From Diphasiastrum complanatum (lineage: Eukaryota > Streptophyta > Lycopodiopsida > Lycopodiales > Lycopodiaceae), in the NCBI GenBank assembly GCA_029204225.1, contig CM055092.1, positions 42,813,863 to 42,877,862 of the forward strand: a stretch of DNA of 64,000 nucleotides. Direction: 5' to 3'. Positions 11,389 through 23,560 of this stretch are shown one piece after another (within the stretch, counting starts at the first letter, position 1; each line of letters begins with the position of its first letter). The notes beneath the pieces were generated by a model. It was not told the DNA's origin. It did no database searches and saw only the letters and a program-made list of their open reading frames with translations. The translations under genes were made by a program, and so were the position numbers.

Positions 11389-11400
11389 GGAGGGGGATAA
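11387..11400 (+). other. polypurine tract of element A
   Basis: AAGGAGGGGGATAA directly precedes the TGTTAGCATC start of the 3' LTR and overlaps the end of the aORF stop codon. Confidence 0.85.
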
Positions 11401-12218
11401 TGTTAGCATCTGTGCTAACACAGAAAAATGAAAAGAGAGAAATAAAACTCCGTGGCATGTGTTTTGTAAGTCCACGTATGAATGTCTGTTAATAAACTTC
11501 TGCCATGGCATGTGTTTTGTAAGCCCATGAGTAGAAGCTTAAATAATAATAAAATAGCTTAAACTTAGATTTAGAACTTAGACTTAGGAAACTTAAGATT
11601 AGAAATATTTTGTCTTAAGTTTTCTTAAGTTAAGAAACTTTGAAGTTCTAAATCCTAAGTTAGAAGTTCTAGAAAGGCTAGAAATAGATTAGTCCCATAA
11701 GTTAGTGGATACTTATGGAAGACCTTCCTTGCCATAAAAGGAGAGATATTTGTCTTGTAAATAACACTTTTGAGATTATGCTAAATTGCTATCTCTTTTG
11801 AGATTATCTTGCTATTTTACATGTTCCCATTGGAAGGTGCATAGCTTGAGGGAAGGTGCTCGAGCCTCCTCTTGCCTCCTTTCATTGGTTCTTTTATTGT
11901 GGCATGTTTTTAATCGATTTATGCTTAGTTGAGCCGCAATCTATCTCTTCAATCCCGTTGGTGTTAATTTAGGATTTAGCTTAATGACCTTGCTAGTTGG
12001 GTAAGCCTTAGTAAGGTTTTGTTTTTGTCTTCTTAGTTAGTTTCATTTCTATTTCGAGCAGTAGTTGGATAAGCCTTAGTGCTTCCATCATTGTTTTCTA
12101 TTTTTACATTTCCGTTTGAAGCTTGGTAGAAACTTAGAAAGTGGATGATCCTCTCTATACTACACCACATCGTGAGTAGATCTAGCCAAACATTCACAAA
12201 TCAGATTTACTTCCAACA
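11401..12218 (+). repeat. 3' LTR of element A
   Basis: Starts TGTTAGCATC after the polypurine tract. The likely end is TTCCAACA at 12218, giving TGTT...AACA termini and 818 bp. The end is inferred from the CA terminus and from the similar TCCAACA before the PBS at 1948. Internal bases 11768-11860 recur at 2690-2771. Confidence 0.7.
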
Positions 12219-12224
12219 TTGAGT

Positions 12225-12580
12225 AGGATGCCATCCTTGTTTTTCCACTTGTCAATTGAGGTGTCAAGGAACTTGGCATAGGATTGTTGCATCATGTTGG
12301 TCAGCTTCACCGGTTTTTCTTTATGGCCACTTGGGAAGCCAAAGGTTGTAAAATTGCTAACAACCAAGTAGACATAGAGCTGAAAATTGGGGATGTCAAT
12401 GTAGAATGTCAGCTATTTATCTGCAAAATTTTCATAAGCCCGGTACATCAGGTAGAGGCTCTGATGTCCCTTCCATTTAGGAATTTTAAACTCGAGCAAC
12501 TGGAAGAGCATCTCTGCTTGTGTGTACCACTGGAGCATGGTACTATCTTCACATGGAATAAGTTTTAGTGTCTTAGGCAT
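12225..12580 (-). pseudogene. unknown coding remnant on the minus strand
   Basis: From an ATG at 12580 the minus strand reads for about 118 codons with one TAG. Sample motifs are EDSTMLQWYTQAEML, HQSLYLMYRAYENFA, FPSGHKEKPVKLTNMM and FLDTSIDKWKNKDGIL. The composition looks like real protein and no plus-strand reading is comparable. I do not recognise the family. It abuts the outer end of the element A LTR, so it may be the sequence A inserted into, or part of another element. Confidence 0.4.
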
Positions 12581-12619
12581 ATCAAGTATATCTTCACTGT
12601 GGTTTGAATCCGGTTATGC

Positions 12620-13420
12620 CATGGTAAAAAAAAATGGATTTTTTTTGTATTCTCTAGATTGATTGGCGGATGGAAATTGGCGGCTACAGTGGCGGATGCA
12701 ATTTGTCGGATGGAATGGCGGATGGAACTGTCGGATGGGAACTCGTCGGCTGGAAATTTGTCAGATGCAAAGGAAATGTAGGATGGCGGATGCAACTGGA
12801 ATATAAAAGGACTGGAAGCGTCAGATGCAAAAAACGCAATTGGTAGATGCAAAAGAGTAGATGCGTCGGATTCAAAAAACAAAAAAACGTTGAGTGGAAT
12901 GCAAATGACAATGCGTTGAGACAAAAACTTTGGAAATCGAAAAACAAACAGTGTAGAAGTCTAAAAAGAAAAACACAAACAGAAAGTTAAAGTTTTTTTA
13001 GAGGTTGGAAATATAGTAGGGTTTTTGAATATGTAGATGAAGACGCGTGTGGAAGTGATGGAGGATGGATCAAATGATAGAGTGATTGAGAGCGGTCAGA
13101 ATGCAACAGACAACGACTGAATCACATCAGAAAACAGGAAGATCGTCATAAATTTGCCCAACAGACAAACTCGTCCGAAAATTGTGTGAAGTAAGAATAA
13201 ACTGACCGTTCGACGTATTTATAGTAAAATTTGTTAGGTCAGCGTCAGCGTCGGGATGCAATTTTTGTCGGATGCAATCTAGGTCTGCAATCTGGGTCCG
13301 ACTGTCGAATGGAATTTTTTCTTTTGAAGGCAAGTGGCGGATGCAATTTGTCGGGAATAGTGACGGATGCAATTTGTCGGGAATAGTGGCGGATGCAATT
13401 TGGGGTCGAAAAAATAGATA
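12620..13420 (+). repeat. degenerate repeats built on GGATGCAA / GTCGGATG
   Basis: More than twenty copies or near-copies of GCGGATGCAA, GTCGGATGGAA and TGTCGGATGC, irregularly spaced, with a near-duplication TGCAATTTGTCGGGAATAGT at about 13345 and 13370. Antisense ORFs here are only translations of the repeat. Confidence 0.75.
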
Positions 13421-13745
13421 GGGTCGAAAAATGACTAGCTTGGAAAAATACACTAGATCGAAAAAATATATGGAATCAAAAAAATCAGAAGCGACTCAAA
13501 AAAATTAAAATGGATCGAAACTTTTTACAAAGGATAGAAAAATTATGAAGTATCGAAAATATACAGCGTATCGAAAAAATATAAAGTATCGAAAAATTGC
13601 AAAGTATGGAAAAATTACAAGGGATCGAAAAATACAATGTATGGAAAAAATATGAAGTATCGAAAAATTGCAAAGTATGGAAAATTTACAAGGGATCGAA
13701 ATAATAGCAAGTATCGAAAAATTTATAAAGACTCAAAAAATATAC
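13421..13745 (+). repeat. degenerate tandem repeats built on GTATCGAAAAAT
   Basis: About 20 near-copies of a 12-20 nt unit (TCGAAAAATT, GTATGGAAAAAT, GGGATCGAAAAAT). The block GTATCGAAAAATTGCAAAG recurs at about 13585 and 13655. Adjacent to, but different in motif from, the preceding block. Confidence 0.8.
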
Positions 13746-15170
13746 ACCGACTCTCTCACCTTTTAAAGAACCCTTACTTCTTTTGAATTTCTTGAATATG
13801 GACCTCACACTAAAATTCATATGATCCTTCCAACATGGGAACTTCTTTTCTGAAAGACTGTTTATACTCATGTGAATTACTACTTGGATGAGGCTTGGAA
13901 TCTGGAATGTTTCAGGATGTTGGTGTTTCAATTTCTTAATCTTGGATTGTCTCTTATGCATAGATAGAGCTCAAATAGATGACAATTACTATCACTCTTG
14001 TTGAGAATATCTAGAAGAAAAGTCTTGTGTATAATAGGGTGAATCCTTTTTGAAAGGCACTTATTATTGTCTTTTCACAATTATGATATTTTCATTAATC
14101 ATTTCTCTAGAAAACTTTTATAAGAAATTGGAAATTTCTTTTAAAAGGAGGGGGGTGAAGTGATGAGTAAGATTCTATTATAAGGACCTATTAGTTGCAC
14201 AGTCTTGAAACTAGAGAAGGATTGAAATTGGAAATCATTATACTAGTACTGAGAGTAAGATCAGAAGCTACTAATTCCAGTTAGAAGGGATAGAAATAAT
14301 TTTGATAATGGAATGTTTGTATTGAATCAACCTGATCTTGGTTGGAGTACTAGGATTTGGAAGGGGTTGATTAAGTGGAAGAAATTTGGTGCAAGAGGTA
14401 AGTGGGTTGGAAAACTCGTGAGAGAGAATGTGTTCTTAGTTTCAGAGATTTCCCAGATATGTTATTTATTCAAGAGGAATAGAATTCTTTAGTAGCTGAG
14501 TTACAAGATTCTCAGTGAGATATGAGAGTAACATATGTGGATTTTGGAGGAATCTACCAGATAATGACATATATGTTTATGTGTTGTGTCATAGTGAGAT
14601 TATTCTCATATGTGCACATTTAATCTTGTTTGGATCTACTATATATTCTTGGTTACTAAGGTTATCTGGTGCACTTAACCTACTCGATGAACATAGATAT
14701 ATGATCAAGTATTGTTGGAACATACACTTGCAGAGTTAACGGATCTTTCTGTGAAAGACTTATTGGTTAACTTAAGGGTGATTTGGATATGGATCTAAAT
14801 GTGATGTTGTATGGTACAATTAAGATCGACACCTAGACATTTGAGATTTCTAAATCATTGGCAATTAACTTGAGTACTTTGTTTATTATTGAGGAAGTTA
14901 ATTGGTAAAACGGACAGTGTGAAGAGAATTCACTGGAAACTGTTTGTTTTGTGTGGATTGCTTGTAAGACACATAATTTATGAGTCATTTGAATTCATCA
15001 GGAAATTGTGTTCATAGGATATACGGAATTCTTGGGTGAGTATTTCTCAGTTGAGGAATATACTTATTCAGATGGAAATATCAGACTAGGAATAATGATT
15101 CATGGGTAAGACTTAAAGGCTTAAGGAATAATTTCATTTTTTTTTTCTCGTTCTGAGGACAGAACCTGTT
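13746..15170 (+). other. no gene recognised; possible decayed gypsy 3' ends
   Basis: A purine tract at about 14139-14158 (AAAAGGAGGGGGGTGAAG) followed by TGATGAGTAAG could be a polypurine tract and LTR start. From about 14750 to 15170 scattered coding-like words lead to the polypurine tract of the chromovirus LTR at 15185, so this probably covers the worn 3' end of that element. No domain is identifiable. Confidence 0.4.
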
Positions 15171-15664
15171 TAAGGGAGGAAGAATGTTACAGCCATATTC
15201 AGCTAAGGACATGGAATAGTCCTAATATGGTCGGCCCTCCAATGTTCGAGATTATTGGTCACGCCTAGATTTAATTCCACATCGAGGCCTGTTGGTGACT
15301 AATGACCTTGAGAGGACCCAGACACTCTAGTTGTGACATATGGAGTAGTGTATGTACGTGTGAAAGATATAGGCAGGAGGAATGCATGAAGAGTTGTGAC
15401 CTATTTATAGTTGACCTGCATGGGGATTGCATGGGCTCATGCACATGATCCTACTCTCTATATATTGAGGTAGAGATTGTCTGTCGACGACTTGGTGTAG
15501 GTTACCAGTTGAGCTCTTCTCTTCTTGCTATCACATGGCATGGCTTGGGGGCTAGATCCAGGAGAGATCTAGATTTGGTTGGGTGGTTTTGCTCCATAGT
15601 CTCTCTTGTTGTGTTATTCCTATCCTCATTTTAGGGGTTGTCCCTAGTGGTCTTTACAGTAACA
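15171..15664 (+). repeat. polypurine tract plus chromovirus LTR
   Basis: TTTAAGGGAGGAAGAA (15169-15184) is followed by an LTR 15185-15664 (480 bp) with inverted ends TGTTAC...GTAACA. The words before the tract (GAGGACAGAACC) match the end of plant chromovirus pol. The LTR is diverged from, but alignable with, 18244-18587. Immediately after it the reverse transcriptase of another chromovirus begins mid-domain. Confidence 0.8.
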
Positions 15665-18187
15665 TATTATGAATAAATATCCATTACCCCGAATGGATGA
15701 TCTGGTAGATCGATTAGTGGAGCTAAATACTTCACAAAAATAGATCTTAGAACCAGATATCATCAGATTAGAATTTATCAGAGTGATGTACAAAAGACTG
15801 TTTTTCGGACGAGATTCGGTCAGTGCTTCTTCTTAAGTTGACGAATGCACCTGCTACATTCCAGCAAATGATGAACTATCGTTTCCATCCAAATCTGGGA
15901 AAGTGTGTAGTTGTATTCTTAGAAGATATTCTCATCTACAGTAAAACACTTAAGGAGCATTTGAATCATCTTAAGACTTTCTTGGAGATTCTCCGAAGAG
16001 AGAAATTATATTCTAAAGAGTCTAAATGTGAGCACTTTAGGCATGAGTTGCTATACCTCGGTCATAAGATCACCCCTGATGGGTTGAAGATAGACAAGAG
16101 CAAAGTCAAGACAGTGCTTGAGTGGCCGATACCAAAGATGGTTAGAGTTAAATCTTTTCTCTGTTTTATAGTTTTCTTTCGTAAGTCAAATGAAGATTAT
16201 GCGAAGGTAGCAGTGCCTTTAAATAATTTGAGTAAAGGCAAAGTTAATAAGAAGAAAAAGAGAGGTCAACCTAGTCCACCTATTGAGTGGAATGATGAAT
16301 TGAACCAATGCTTTGAGAAACTCAAACAGATTGTTGCTTCAGCTCCAGTTTTACAAATCGCAAATTCAGATATACCTTACATCGTGCAAACTGACGCAAG
16401 TGATTCGGCGATAGGAGCAGTTCTTCTATAAAATGGCCGATAGCGTTTGAGAGAAAGAAACTTATCAGACCTCAGTTGTGTTATACAACTCAAGAGAAGG
16501 AGTTATTTGCTGTGATACATGCACTTCAAACCTGGAGGCATTAGCTTTATGGTAGTCATTTATAGTGTATATAGATCACCAGCCTCTTAAGTACTTTTGC
16601 AATCAAAACGAGGGGTCGTAAAGCTCATTGGATTGAGCTTATGCAAGAATTTATCATACGATCCGATATGCCAAGGGCAGCTCTAACCAAGTTGCGGATG
16701 CGCTTAGTCGGATTGGTAAATTAAATGAACTTTCATTCACCCAGATTTCCATTGATCTATATCTTTCACTGAGAGGAAAGTGTAAATCAGATTCTCATTT
16801 TGGTCGCATCTGAAAAATGGTTGAGACTGGAAAAAATGAGAATGGAATAGAAATTAACTCACAGGGGTTTTAGGTTCCTATGAAAGATAAGAAGATAGTG
16901 GAACAGTTCTCTATCTGAGGTGATTTACTATTTTGGAATGAAAAAGTTTGTGTACCAATGGATGATGAGATAAAAAAGAGAATTTTTTATGAGTGTCATG
17001 ATGTTCCCTGTGCAGGTATACACAGGACTTCGGACTTGGTCAGAAGAGAGTTTAATTGGCCAAAACTCAAGCCATTTGTCAAGTCTTATGTTGTTAATTA
17101 TAAACCTTGTCAGTTAGCCAAAGCTGAATGCTTAAAGACTAGAGGGTTGTTATGTCCCCTAGATATCCCTCAAAATTAATGGGAAAGTATATCTATGGAT
17201 TTCTAGTTGGACTTCCAAGGACCCGACTTCAGAATGATTCTATTTGGGTTGTAGTGGACAGGTTAACTAAGTTAAATACGTTCATACCAGTTAAGTCAAC
17301 TTCTAAGGCTTCAGATTTAGCCCGGATCTTTGTGGAAAGATTATTCAGGTTTTATGGATTGCCAAGTGATATTTTTAGTGATAGAGATCCTAAGTTTACA
17401 AGTCGCTTTTGCATAGTTGTATTCCATAAGTTAGAAACCTTGCTTAGTTTTAGTTCTACTGATCATCCTGAATCAGATGGCTAGTCTGAGAGGACTAATC
17501 AGACTATGGAGGATATGTTGAGAACATATGTGTCTCACAGGCAGTCTCAGTGGAAAGATTACATTCCTTTGATTGAGTTTGCTTATAATAGTAGAAAATA
17601 GTCTGCTACAGGTTACAGTCCGTTTATGCTAATGTACGATTTTCAACCTAGATTTCCGGTAAATGTGGAGACAAATTCTGTTAAGATCCAGAAAGTTGTA
17701 GATTTTTTGCATAATATGCATGAAATGTTGCAAGTGGCACATGATTGTATCCGTAGTGCTCAGGACAAACCTAAGCACTATGCCAAGGTCTCCCAGAGAT
17801 TTTAGAGTTGATGACTGGTATATCTTAGAATTTCAAAAGATTCTAAGACTATGCGTACGGGGTAAGCATAATAAGTTGTCTACTAGATATTGTGGACCAT
17901 TTCAGATTATAAGAAAAATTGGTTTTTTAGCTTATGAACTTGATCTTCAGGACAAGTCTACCGCCCACCCAGTGTTTCATGTAAGCCAGTTAAAATTATG
18001 TTTATATGAAGGTGATGTAGTTGGTTCGGATGAGGATCTTACCCATTTGGAGGACTTATCGCTTAGTGTACCTTTGGAACCTGAAAGAGTACTCAGAACC
18101 AGAGATAAACAATTGAGAAATCATTCTATCTTTGAGTACTTGATTAGGTGGAGGGGTCAAACTGAGGGGAAACGGTGGAAAGCCTAA
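15665..18187 (+). pseudogene. chromovirus (Ty3/gypsy) RT, RNase H, integrase and chromodomain
   Basis: Begins inside RT (NKYPLPRMDDLVDRL). RT continues with LTNAPATFQQMM and the catalytic box read as FLED instead of YLDD, so RT is inactive. RNase H: QTDASDSAIGAVLL, then a stop. Integrase: zinc-binding region 16970-17140 (HRTSD...C...CQLAK); core with SMDFLVGLP in a second frame, VVVDRLTKL, SDRDPKFTSRF and, past a stop, ERTNQTMEDML, which supplies the Glu. After a frameshift, FHVSQLK near 17985 and a C-terminal chromodomain-like segment (PERVLRTRDKQLRNHSI...YLIRWRG). The chromodomain identifies a chromovirus. At least six stops or frameshifts; gag, protease and 5' LTR are absent from the left side. 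Confidence 0.9.
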
Positions 18188-18230
18188 AGAAGAACTTCTC
18201 TGGTTTCCACTTTTGAGGACAAACATAGTT

Positions 18231-18587
18231 CAAGGGGGGAAGATCTATGTCCAATATGAGGGATTCAGAATGACATGGATAGCCGATCACTCCAATGTAT
18301 AAAGTTATTAGCTATGCCTCGTCATTCTGGACTTGGCCGGTAATGTAATTAATAATCTTATGAGAGCCCAGACCTATAATTGGACATAAGAGCACTTGCA
18401 TGGTGTTTGACTACTATAATGCAAGAATAGGAGGTCAATAGCTTATATTTGGGTTGCATGGGATCCTAAGAGAAATATTCTCTTCTCAAGGGAGAGAATA
18501 TATACTATGGAAACTCGCCCATCAGATTTTCTGATTCTATGAGCCAGGAGTTAACATTCTATGCGGAAATTCTGATCTAGTGGACAG
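18231..18587 (+). repeat. polypurine tract and partial 3' LTR of the chromovirus
   Basis: CAAGGGGGGAAGA follows the chromodomain frame by about 45 nt. Downstream sequence (CTCCAATGTA...GAGCCCAGACC) aligns loosely with the LTR at 15185-15664. It is cut at about 18587 by a minus-strand LTR. Confidence 0.65.
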
Positions 18588-18942
18588 TGCAAATTAGAGA
18601 TGCAATCACTGAATGATTGCCAGCCATCGAAACCATAAACAACAACCACAAGTAATAGAGTGATGGAGGAGCTCACATAAAGCAAAGAGCTCACAAAGCA
18701 AAAACATCTTTATTACAAAGAGACTGATGCATATACAAGTAAAGGTCCCCTTTGCATGGGGACGCCACATGGCATAAGCCTAATAAATGCATTTAATTCA
18801 CTGTTGGCCTCTATGTGGCATTTTAGGCTATATACAGATGTAATCACGTTATCGGCCCGGGACAAGCCCCTGGGCTAACTGAAGCCTACTAAACTGAATT
18901 AATACATAACAACTGTTAACTACATGAGCTTACTAATTCTAA
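18588..18942 (-). repeat. putative minus-strand LTR (copia-like)
   Basis: On the minus strand a purine tract AAGAGAGGGAG (complement of 18943-18953) precedes TTAGAATTAGTAAGC, and the segment ends AATTTGCA at 18588. About 355 bp, with a TATATA-like word. The TG start is not intact, so limits are tentative. Its internal region would lie to the right. Confidence 0.5.
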
Positions 18943-21900
18943 CTCCCTCTCTTAAGCTCAAGTGTGATATAAGTATCAAACTAACTGTACACTTATTATA
19001 GTATCACATTTGAAGCTTTCATAAATAAATCAAATCAAATCTAAGCTCAAATGTGATAAGAGTATCAGAATAAAAATGTGTCGCCATGTCCTGGAGTGTC
19101 AGTATAGATCATATGCAATTTTCATGCTACATGTACTCGACTCACACTCAAGTACACAGTCAAAGCACTTGACTCACAAAGTATCAACCAAACACCATGC
19201 TCTCAACAAGAGTCTGCCACACTCTTAACTAACTTGTTCACCATCCAACTTGAAATACAAGTGGACCACATAAGACACAAGACTCACACTGAGGAAACCT
19301 CACTGCCACCATGAGATGATCATCCTCCATCTTACTAGGTTGACATCCTATCAGACGCTTACAAGTCAAACTCATAACACTGATAACAATGAGCGACTAT
19401 GGCTCAACTTGAGGAAATCTTACTGCCACTAAGATTATACCCTCACCAGAAAATCAGCTAGTAGACATGTCAACAAGTCACTGAGCATCAAATGAGTACT
19501 TTGTTTTTCTTTGCCGTAGCAAATGCATAACCAATCAAAATCCAACTCAGATCTACATCTAGTCACAAAAGACTCTCATGACAAAGTCACATGCAAGAAA
19601 TCACATTCATGCAACCAACACGAATGACAAACATATCAACTGATGATCACTGCTTGCTGAAGAAGATATCCTCTTGTACCATACAGCTTTGTCATAGGTA
19701 GATCCACTGCTACAGCCTATCCGATTGATCTCTTGGCTCAAGAAAATATTGGCATCCCTCATTCAAGCTCTAGCTGATGTCCACACGGATCATTCTTGAT
19801 CTGCATCCCAAGCATTGGACTACCCCATGCTAGCAACCTCAGTAAACTCTTCCCAAAAGTACATGCCACCTGTAGTTGACATCTAGCTTCATCAAATTGC
19901 TTATAATAGCCAAATCTTATTGATTTATGAGCCACTCAATCATACTCAAGAGAAGTAACTTACGATACTGATCTTGTCCAGCTATTCCGCATGTGCTTCT
20001 ACATGTATTCTCCCCATCCATGTCCAAATGGAGTCTCGAAACAATCACCAAACTGTTTCCACCTGAGAATACCCATCATATACTTACTCCAATATCATCT
20101 TCAAGTCCTTCACCAATGGTGTGCACTGATAAACCATCTAGCTCACATGTGAGATCTTCCTTGGCTGCATCCAAACGACCTCTCCATTCCAATACTAGAC
20201 CATGTAATCCCACTTTGCATTCTGATATAGCATGAAAACCTGAAATGAACTGATAACTGAAGTAGATCTAAAGCACAAGACATGATCTCCATCATTTGGA
20301 CAGATCTCAAGTTGCAAACCATATGTTCATTCATGCTTTTTACTTACCAAGAAGTATCCCAAGCATGAGCTCCACCACACTTCCACAAAGAAGTAATACC
20401 AGCTTGTCACCTCCAAACTTGTCACAAGTTCCACTGTGCAAGCTTAACTCTACAAACTCTAGTAATCCACTTGCTAGCTCACTTTCATGAGTACTTGGTT
20501 AGATGTCCTCTTTTGCATCACCACTTCATGAAATGTAGTCAAGTTACTAGATCGCTTTCCAAATTTCCACTTTGGCTCATCCAGCTGACCTTTCCATTGA
20601 CATCCTTCACCCTATGACTGCCACCATTGCATTGCCACCATTAAACTAGTGTAAACATCTCCTCAACCGAGACATTTCTCCCTTGCAAAAGCATGTGAAG
20701 TAGCCTTAAACCACTGAATCTGACAATACTCTTGTCAATTTTCACCTTGAGAGGCTCCCTCCAAGCGTCCCTTGAGCTTGGTTAGTTCGAACTTCCAAAA
20801 AGTTGAATCAATACACATGAACTATTTCACCATGTCCGTCGGCATAATGCGGCACCATGCCTGGCTCTCTATTGTGGTTGGTTTCCCTCTCTCAATTTCT
20901 ACCAATTAAGAGTTTCACGATGCCTCATTGCAAGTTTTCCGCATCTCCTAGCTTTCTCCAGTGCAATTCCGCCTTTCCACTCTCCCTCACAATGTACTGT
21001 GCTTAGGCTCTTCAAAACTGTTTGAGAACCGCTTTAGAGCTCCTTGGCTACACGCACACGCCTTTTTCCTAGCCTGCCCCGCAAATTTTCAGCCAAAAAT
21101 TGGGCTTAATTTGGCACACCGGTCACCAAATAGCAAAAACCATACCTCATTGGGTCACTTATTTCCCGCTCCATAGAATGGTCTCAAGAATGCATCAAAA
21201 TGCATTTCTCGCTTGACGATGTTGTCGCTCTGTCTATCAGCTTCACACAGGCTTTTACAGGCTCCAAAGTGGCCCCTATTTGGCCCCAAAAGCCCTCCTC
21301 TAGCCAAAGTTAGGCCCTTCCAAAGTGGCCTTAGAGAATGAGTTCAAAAAATGAACTATTTCTTCATCTTGAAGAGCTCCTGCCCTTCAATCCCAAATTC
21401 ACCAGTCGGGCCCCTTCTTACATTCAGTATGAAGATTTTAATGAAGTTGCTCGGCAAAATGCCCTTCAATTGTCCTTCGGGCCCTTTCTCCTTTTATCCA
21501 ACAGTGGCTCACGATCTTGTGGCCTATACTTCATTCTGGAGACTAGATCTCAATTGTTGCTTTTCTTTGGCCTAGATCCGATGGCTTTCCATGATCTGGA
21601 GCGGTGATGGATGCCCTTCCAACCACGAACTCCTTGCAAACACAATGGCCATAATTCAGTTGGCTGCGCAGCTAATCCGCGAGGGTACTCCATGGCCCAT
21701 CTCCTCTTCTCCTTTGCTCCCTTGGCTATGGTTATGGCTATAGGCTTCAACATGATCAGGCTCCTCCATGCCGCCACGGCTGGTCGCGGCCTTCTGACAC
21801 ACCCTTCTATGGACTAGGGCAACCTACAATAGAACTTTACAGTTCCCAAAACCGTGCTCTACAAATAAGGATCCATCACTTCCATAGCTTTCAAGGGTTT

Positions 21901-22105
21901 TTCTTGCCTGTAAAATTCTGATCCAGCGCCCTCCTTCCACCATGGCTGTCCACGGCCACTGGGGATATTCTTGATGGCACTAGAGTGCCCTCCATTAGCC
22001 TTTTACAGCATTGAAAAACATTGTTTATGGAGAAAGATCCATGCTCTTTGCGCATGTGACAGGATTATTGAAGATCTTCACTTGGCGATCGTTATACCCC
22101 CAATC
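18943..22105. other. 3.2 kb without recognisable genes
   Basis: No ORF on either strand resembles a known domain. A local near-repeat (GAGGAAACCTCACTGCCACCA near 19283 and GAGGAAATCTTACTGCCACTA near 19413) is visible. It lies between a minus-strand LTR and a minus-strand copia pol, so it could be the long 3' noncoding part of that element or a separate non-autonomous insertion. I cannot decide. Confidence 0.4.
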
Positions 22106-22109
22106 TTGA

Positions 22110-23560
22110 TCCATGAAAGCCTTCACCATTAAATTAGGCATTACAAGAACTATTTTTTGTGCATCTATGATTGGTGTGTTTTAATAAGGATATCTATTAT
22201 CATGTACTATTTGTGACAATATTCTAAGCTTAGCTACTTATTGAGCACTCTACTTTTGACATAGTGATATTATATTTCTATGTGTTTGCCCCTGGGATTA
22301 AATTTAGGATTAGTGGATAAAAAAATTGTAGTCTAGTTGCTAAAAAAAAATGACTATGGGAGCAAAATATTTTGGGTTGATATTTGATAACATGTTCCTC
22401 AACCATATCACTTCTATAGTAGCCTGTGAAGTTACAATATGTTGTGATTCTATAGATGACACAAGAATGGAAGTTTTCTTACAACTATTCCAAGAAAGTG
22501 AATCATTGTTGTCAATAAGGCAAATCCAAGTGTGAATTTACATGTTTCAAAATCTCTTGCCTAGCTTGCATTTGTGTATCTACTTAATACATGAGTTGAT
22601 CTATAGATTTGACTCCTCCATATACAAGTCCATGGTTACTCGAACATATCTCATGATTCTAAAAAGAGCCTTCCAATAATTCACACCAGGGTTAGTCATA
22701 AATACACAAATGCTATGTCTGGCAGACCATCGCATAGAAGAGAGATTTGATAATGGAATAATATAAATAATCTCTCATCTGCTCTTTTTCTTCTATTGAC
22801 TGAGAAAGGCTACTCCTTGGATAATCTTAAATTTGGATCCATAGGTGCATAGACAAGTTTGCAATTAATCATAATGTATTTAGTGAGCATATTAAAAACA
22901 TATGTCTATTGAGTATTATAGAATAGTCTCTTCTCTTTGTCTGTATAAATCTTGATTTCAAGATAGTAATGGCCCTCACCAGTGTTTGTCATGTTGAATT
23001 TTGAAAACATCATATTATTGGCATCCCTTATAAGATTGATAACATTACTAAACAATAGTGTATCGTCAACATGTATTGTCATGATTATAAAGGATTATTG
23101 CATGGTCTTGAGGTAAATATTCAAATTCGCAAAGCTTGTTTTAAGTCCATGTTAAATGAGAAAAGAATTTATCTTTGAAAACCATGCTCAAGCAGATTGC
23201 TTCAAACCATATAGTGCTTTTTGGAGTTTGCAAATATGAACCTATTTGTAATTGATTACATATTCTTCTGGTTACATCATATATATATTTCTTTAATAAC
23301 TCAATTGAGATAAGCTATCTATACATCTAATTGATGTTTTGAAGATTGGATGTAGCATCATAAGATAGTAAGAATATGATCAAAGTTTTCTTAACTATAG
23401 AATTGAGTGTCTCAAAATAATCAACATTGGAATTTGAGAAAATTCCTCGTCCACCAATGAAACTTTCTTTGGATCTATGCCACCATCGAGTTTGTCTACA
23501 TGAAATTCAACAACAAATTGGGTCTTCTTCTTGATCAGAGAATTATAGTCCCTATAAAAT
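22110..23560 (-). pseudogene. decayed Ty1/copia RT-RNase H, minus strand
   Basis: Read from right to left: a fragment with FHVDKLDGGIDPKK near 23480; RT words KALYGLKQSA near 23205 and the catalytic box IHVDDTLLFS near 23065; a following helix with FSKFNMTNTGEGHYYLEIKIY; RNase H words SSIESQHIVTSQATIEVIWL near 22440; then GQTHRNIISL (from a GKHIEIQYH-type motif) near 22280 and DILIKTL near 22185, the usual C-terminal end. Stops and frameshifts throughout. Upstream gag and integrase were not identified. Confidence 0.75.

Larger units (their letters stand above)
1561..12218 (+). mobile_element. element A: decayed Ty3/gypsy LTR retrotransposon with a third ORF
   Basis: Order on the plus strand: possible 5' LTR remnant (1561-1948, ending TCCAACA), primer-binding site (1955), repeat-rich leader, Gag C-terminal part, protease, RT, RNase H, integrase, a spacer, a long third reading frame (aORF), polypurine tract (11387-11400) and 3' LTR (11401-12218). 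The protease/RT style (LLLGRPWL, YLDD), the lack of a chromodomain and the tRNA-Asp-like PBS suggest the chromodomain-less plant gypsy group that includes Athila and Tat, but I could not place it more exactly. Every ORF is broken by frameshifts or stops. The 5' LTR is not convincingly similar to the 3' LTR, so the left boundary is uncertain. Confidence 0.75.

Noticed and set aside
12284-12568. Plus-strand 94-residue ORF
   Set aside because: Antisense of the better minus-strand coding remnant; no protein-like motif.
12565-12947. Minus-strand ORFs with repeated SDAS and HPPS words
   Set aside because: Direct translation of the GGATGCAA repeat block.
13485-13673. Minus-strand ORF rich in FSI and CNFSIL words
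   Set aside because: Direct translation of the TCGAAAAAT repeats.
21338-21817. Overlapping small ORFs on both strands
   Set aside because: Several frames are open by chance in a GC-richer patch; none has recognisable motifs.
18588-22105. A complete LTR element on the minus strand
   Set aside because: Only one LTR was found and no matching PBS or second LTR near 22000-24000, so a full element cannot be claimed.
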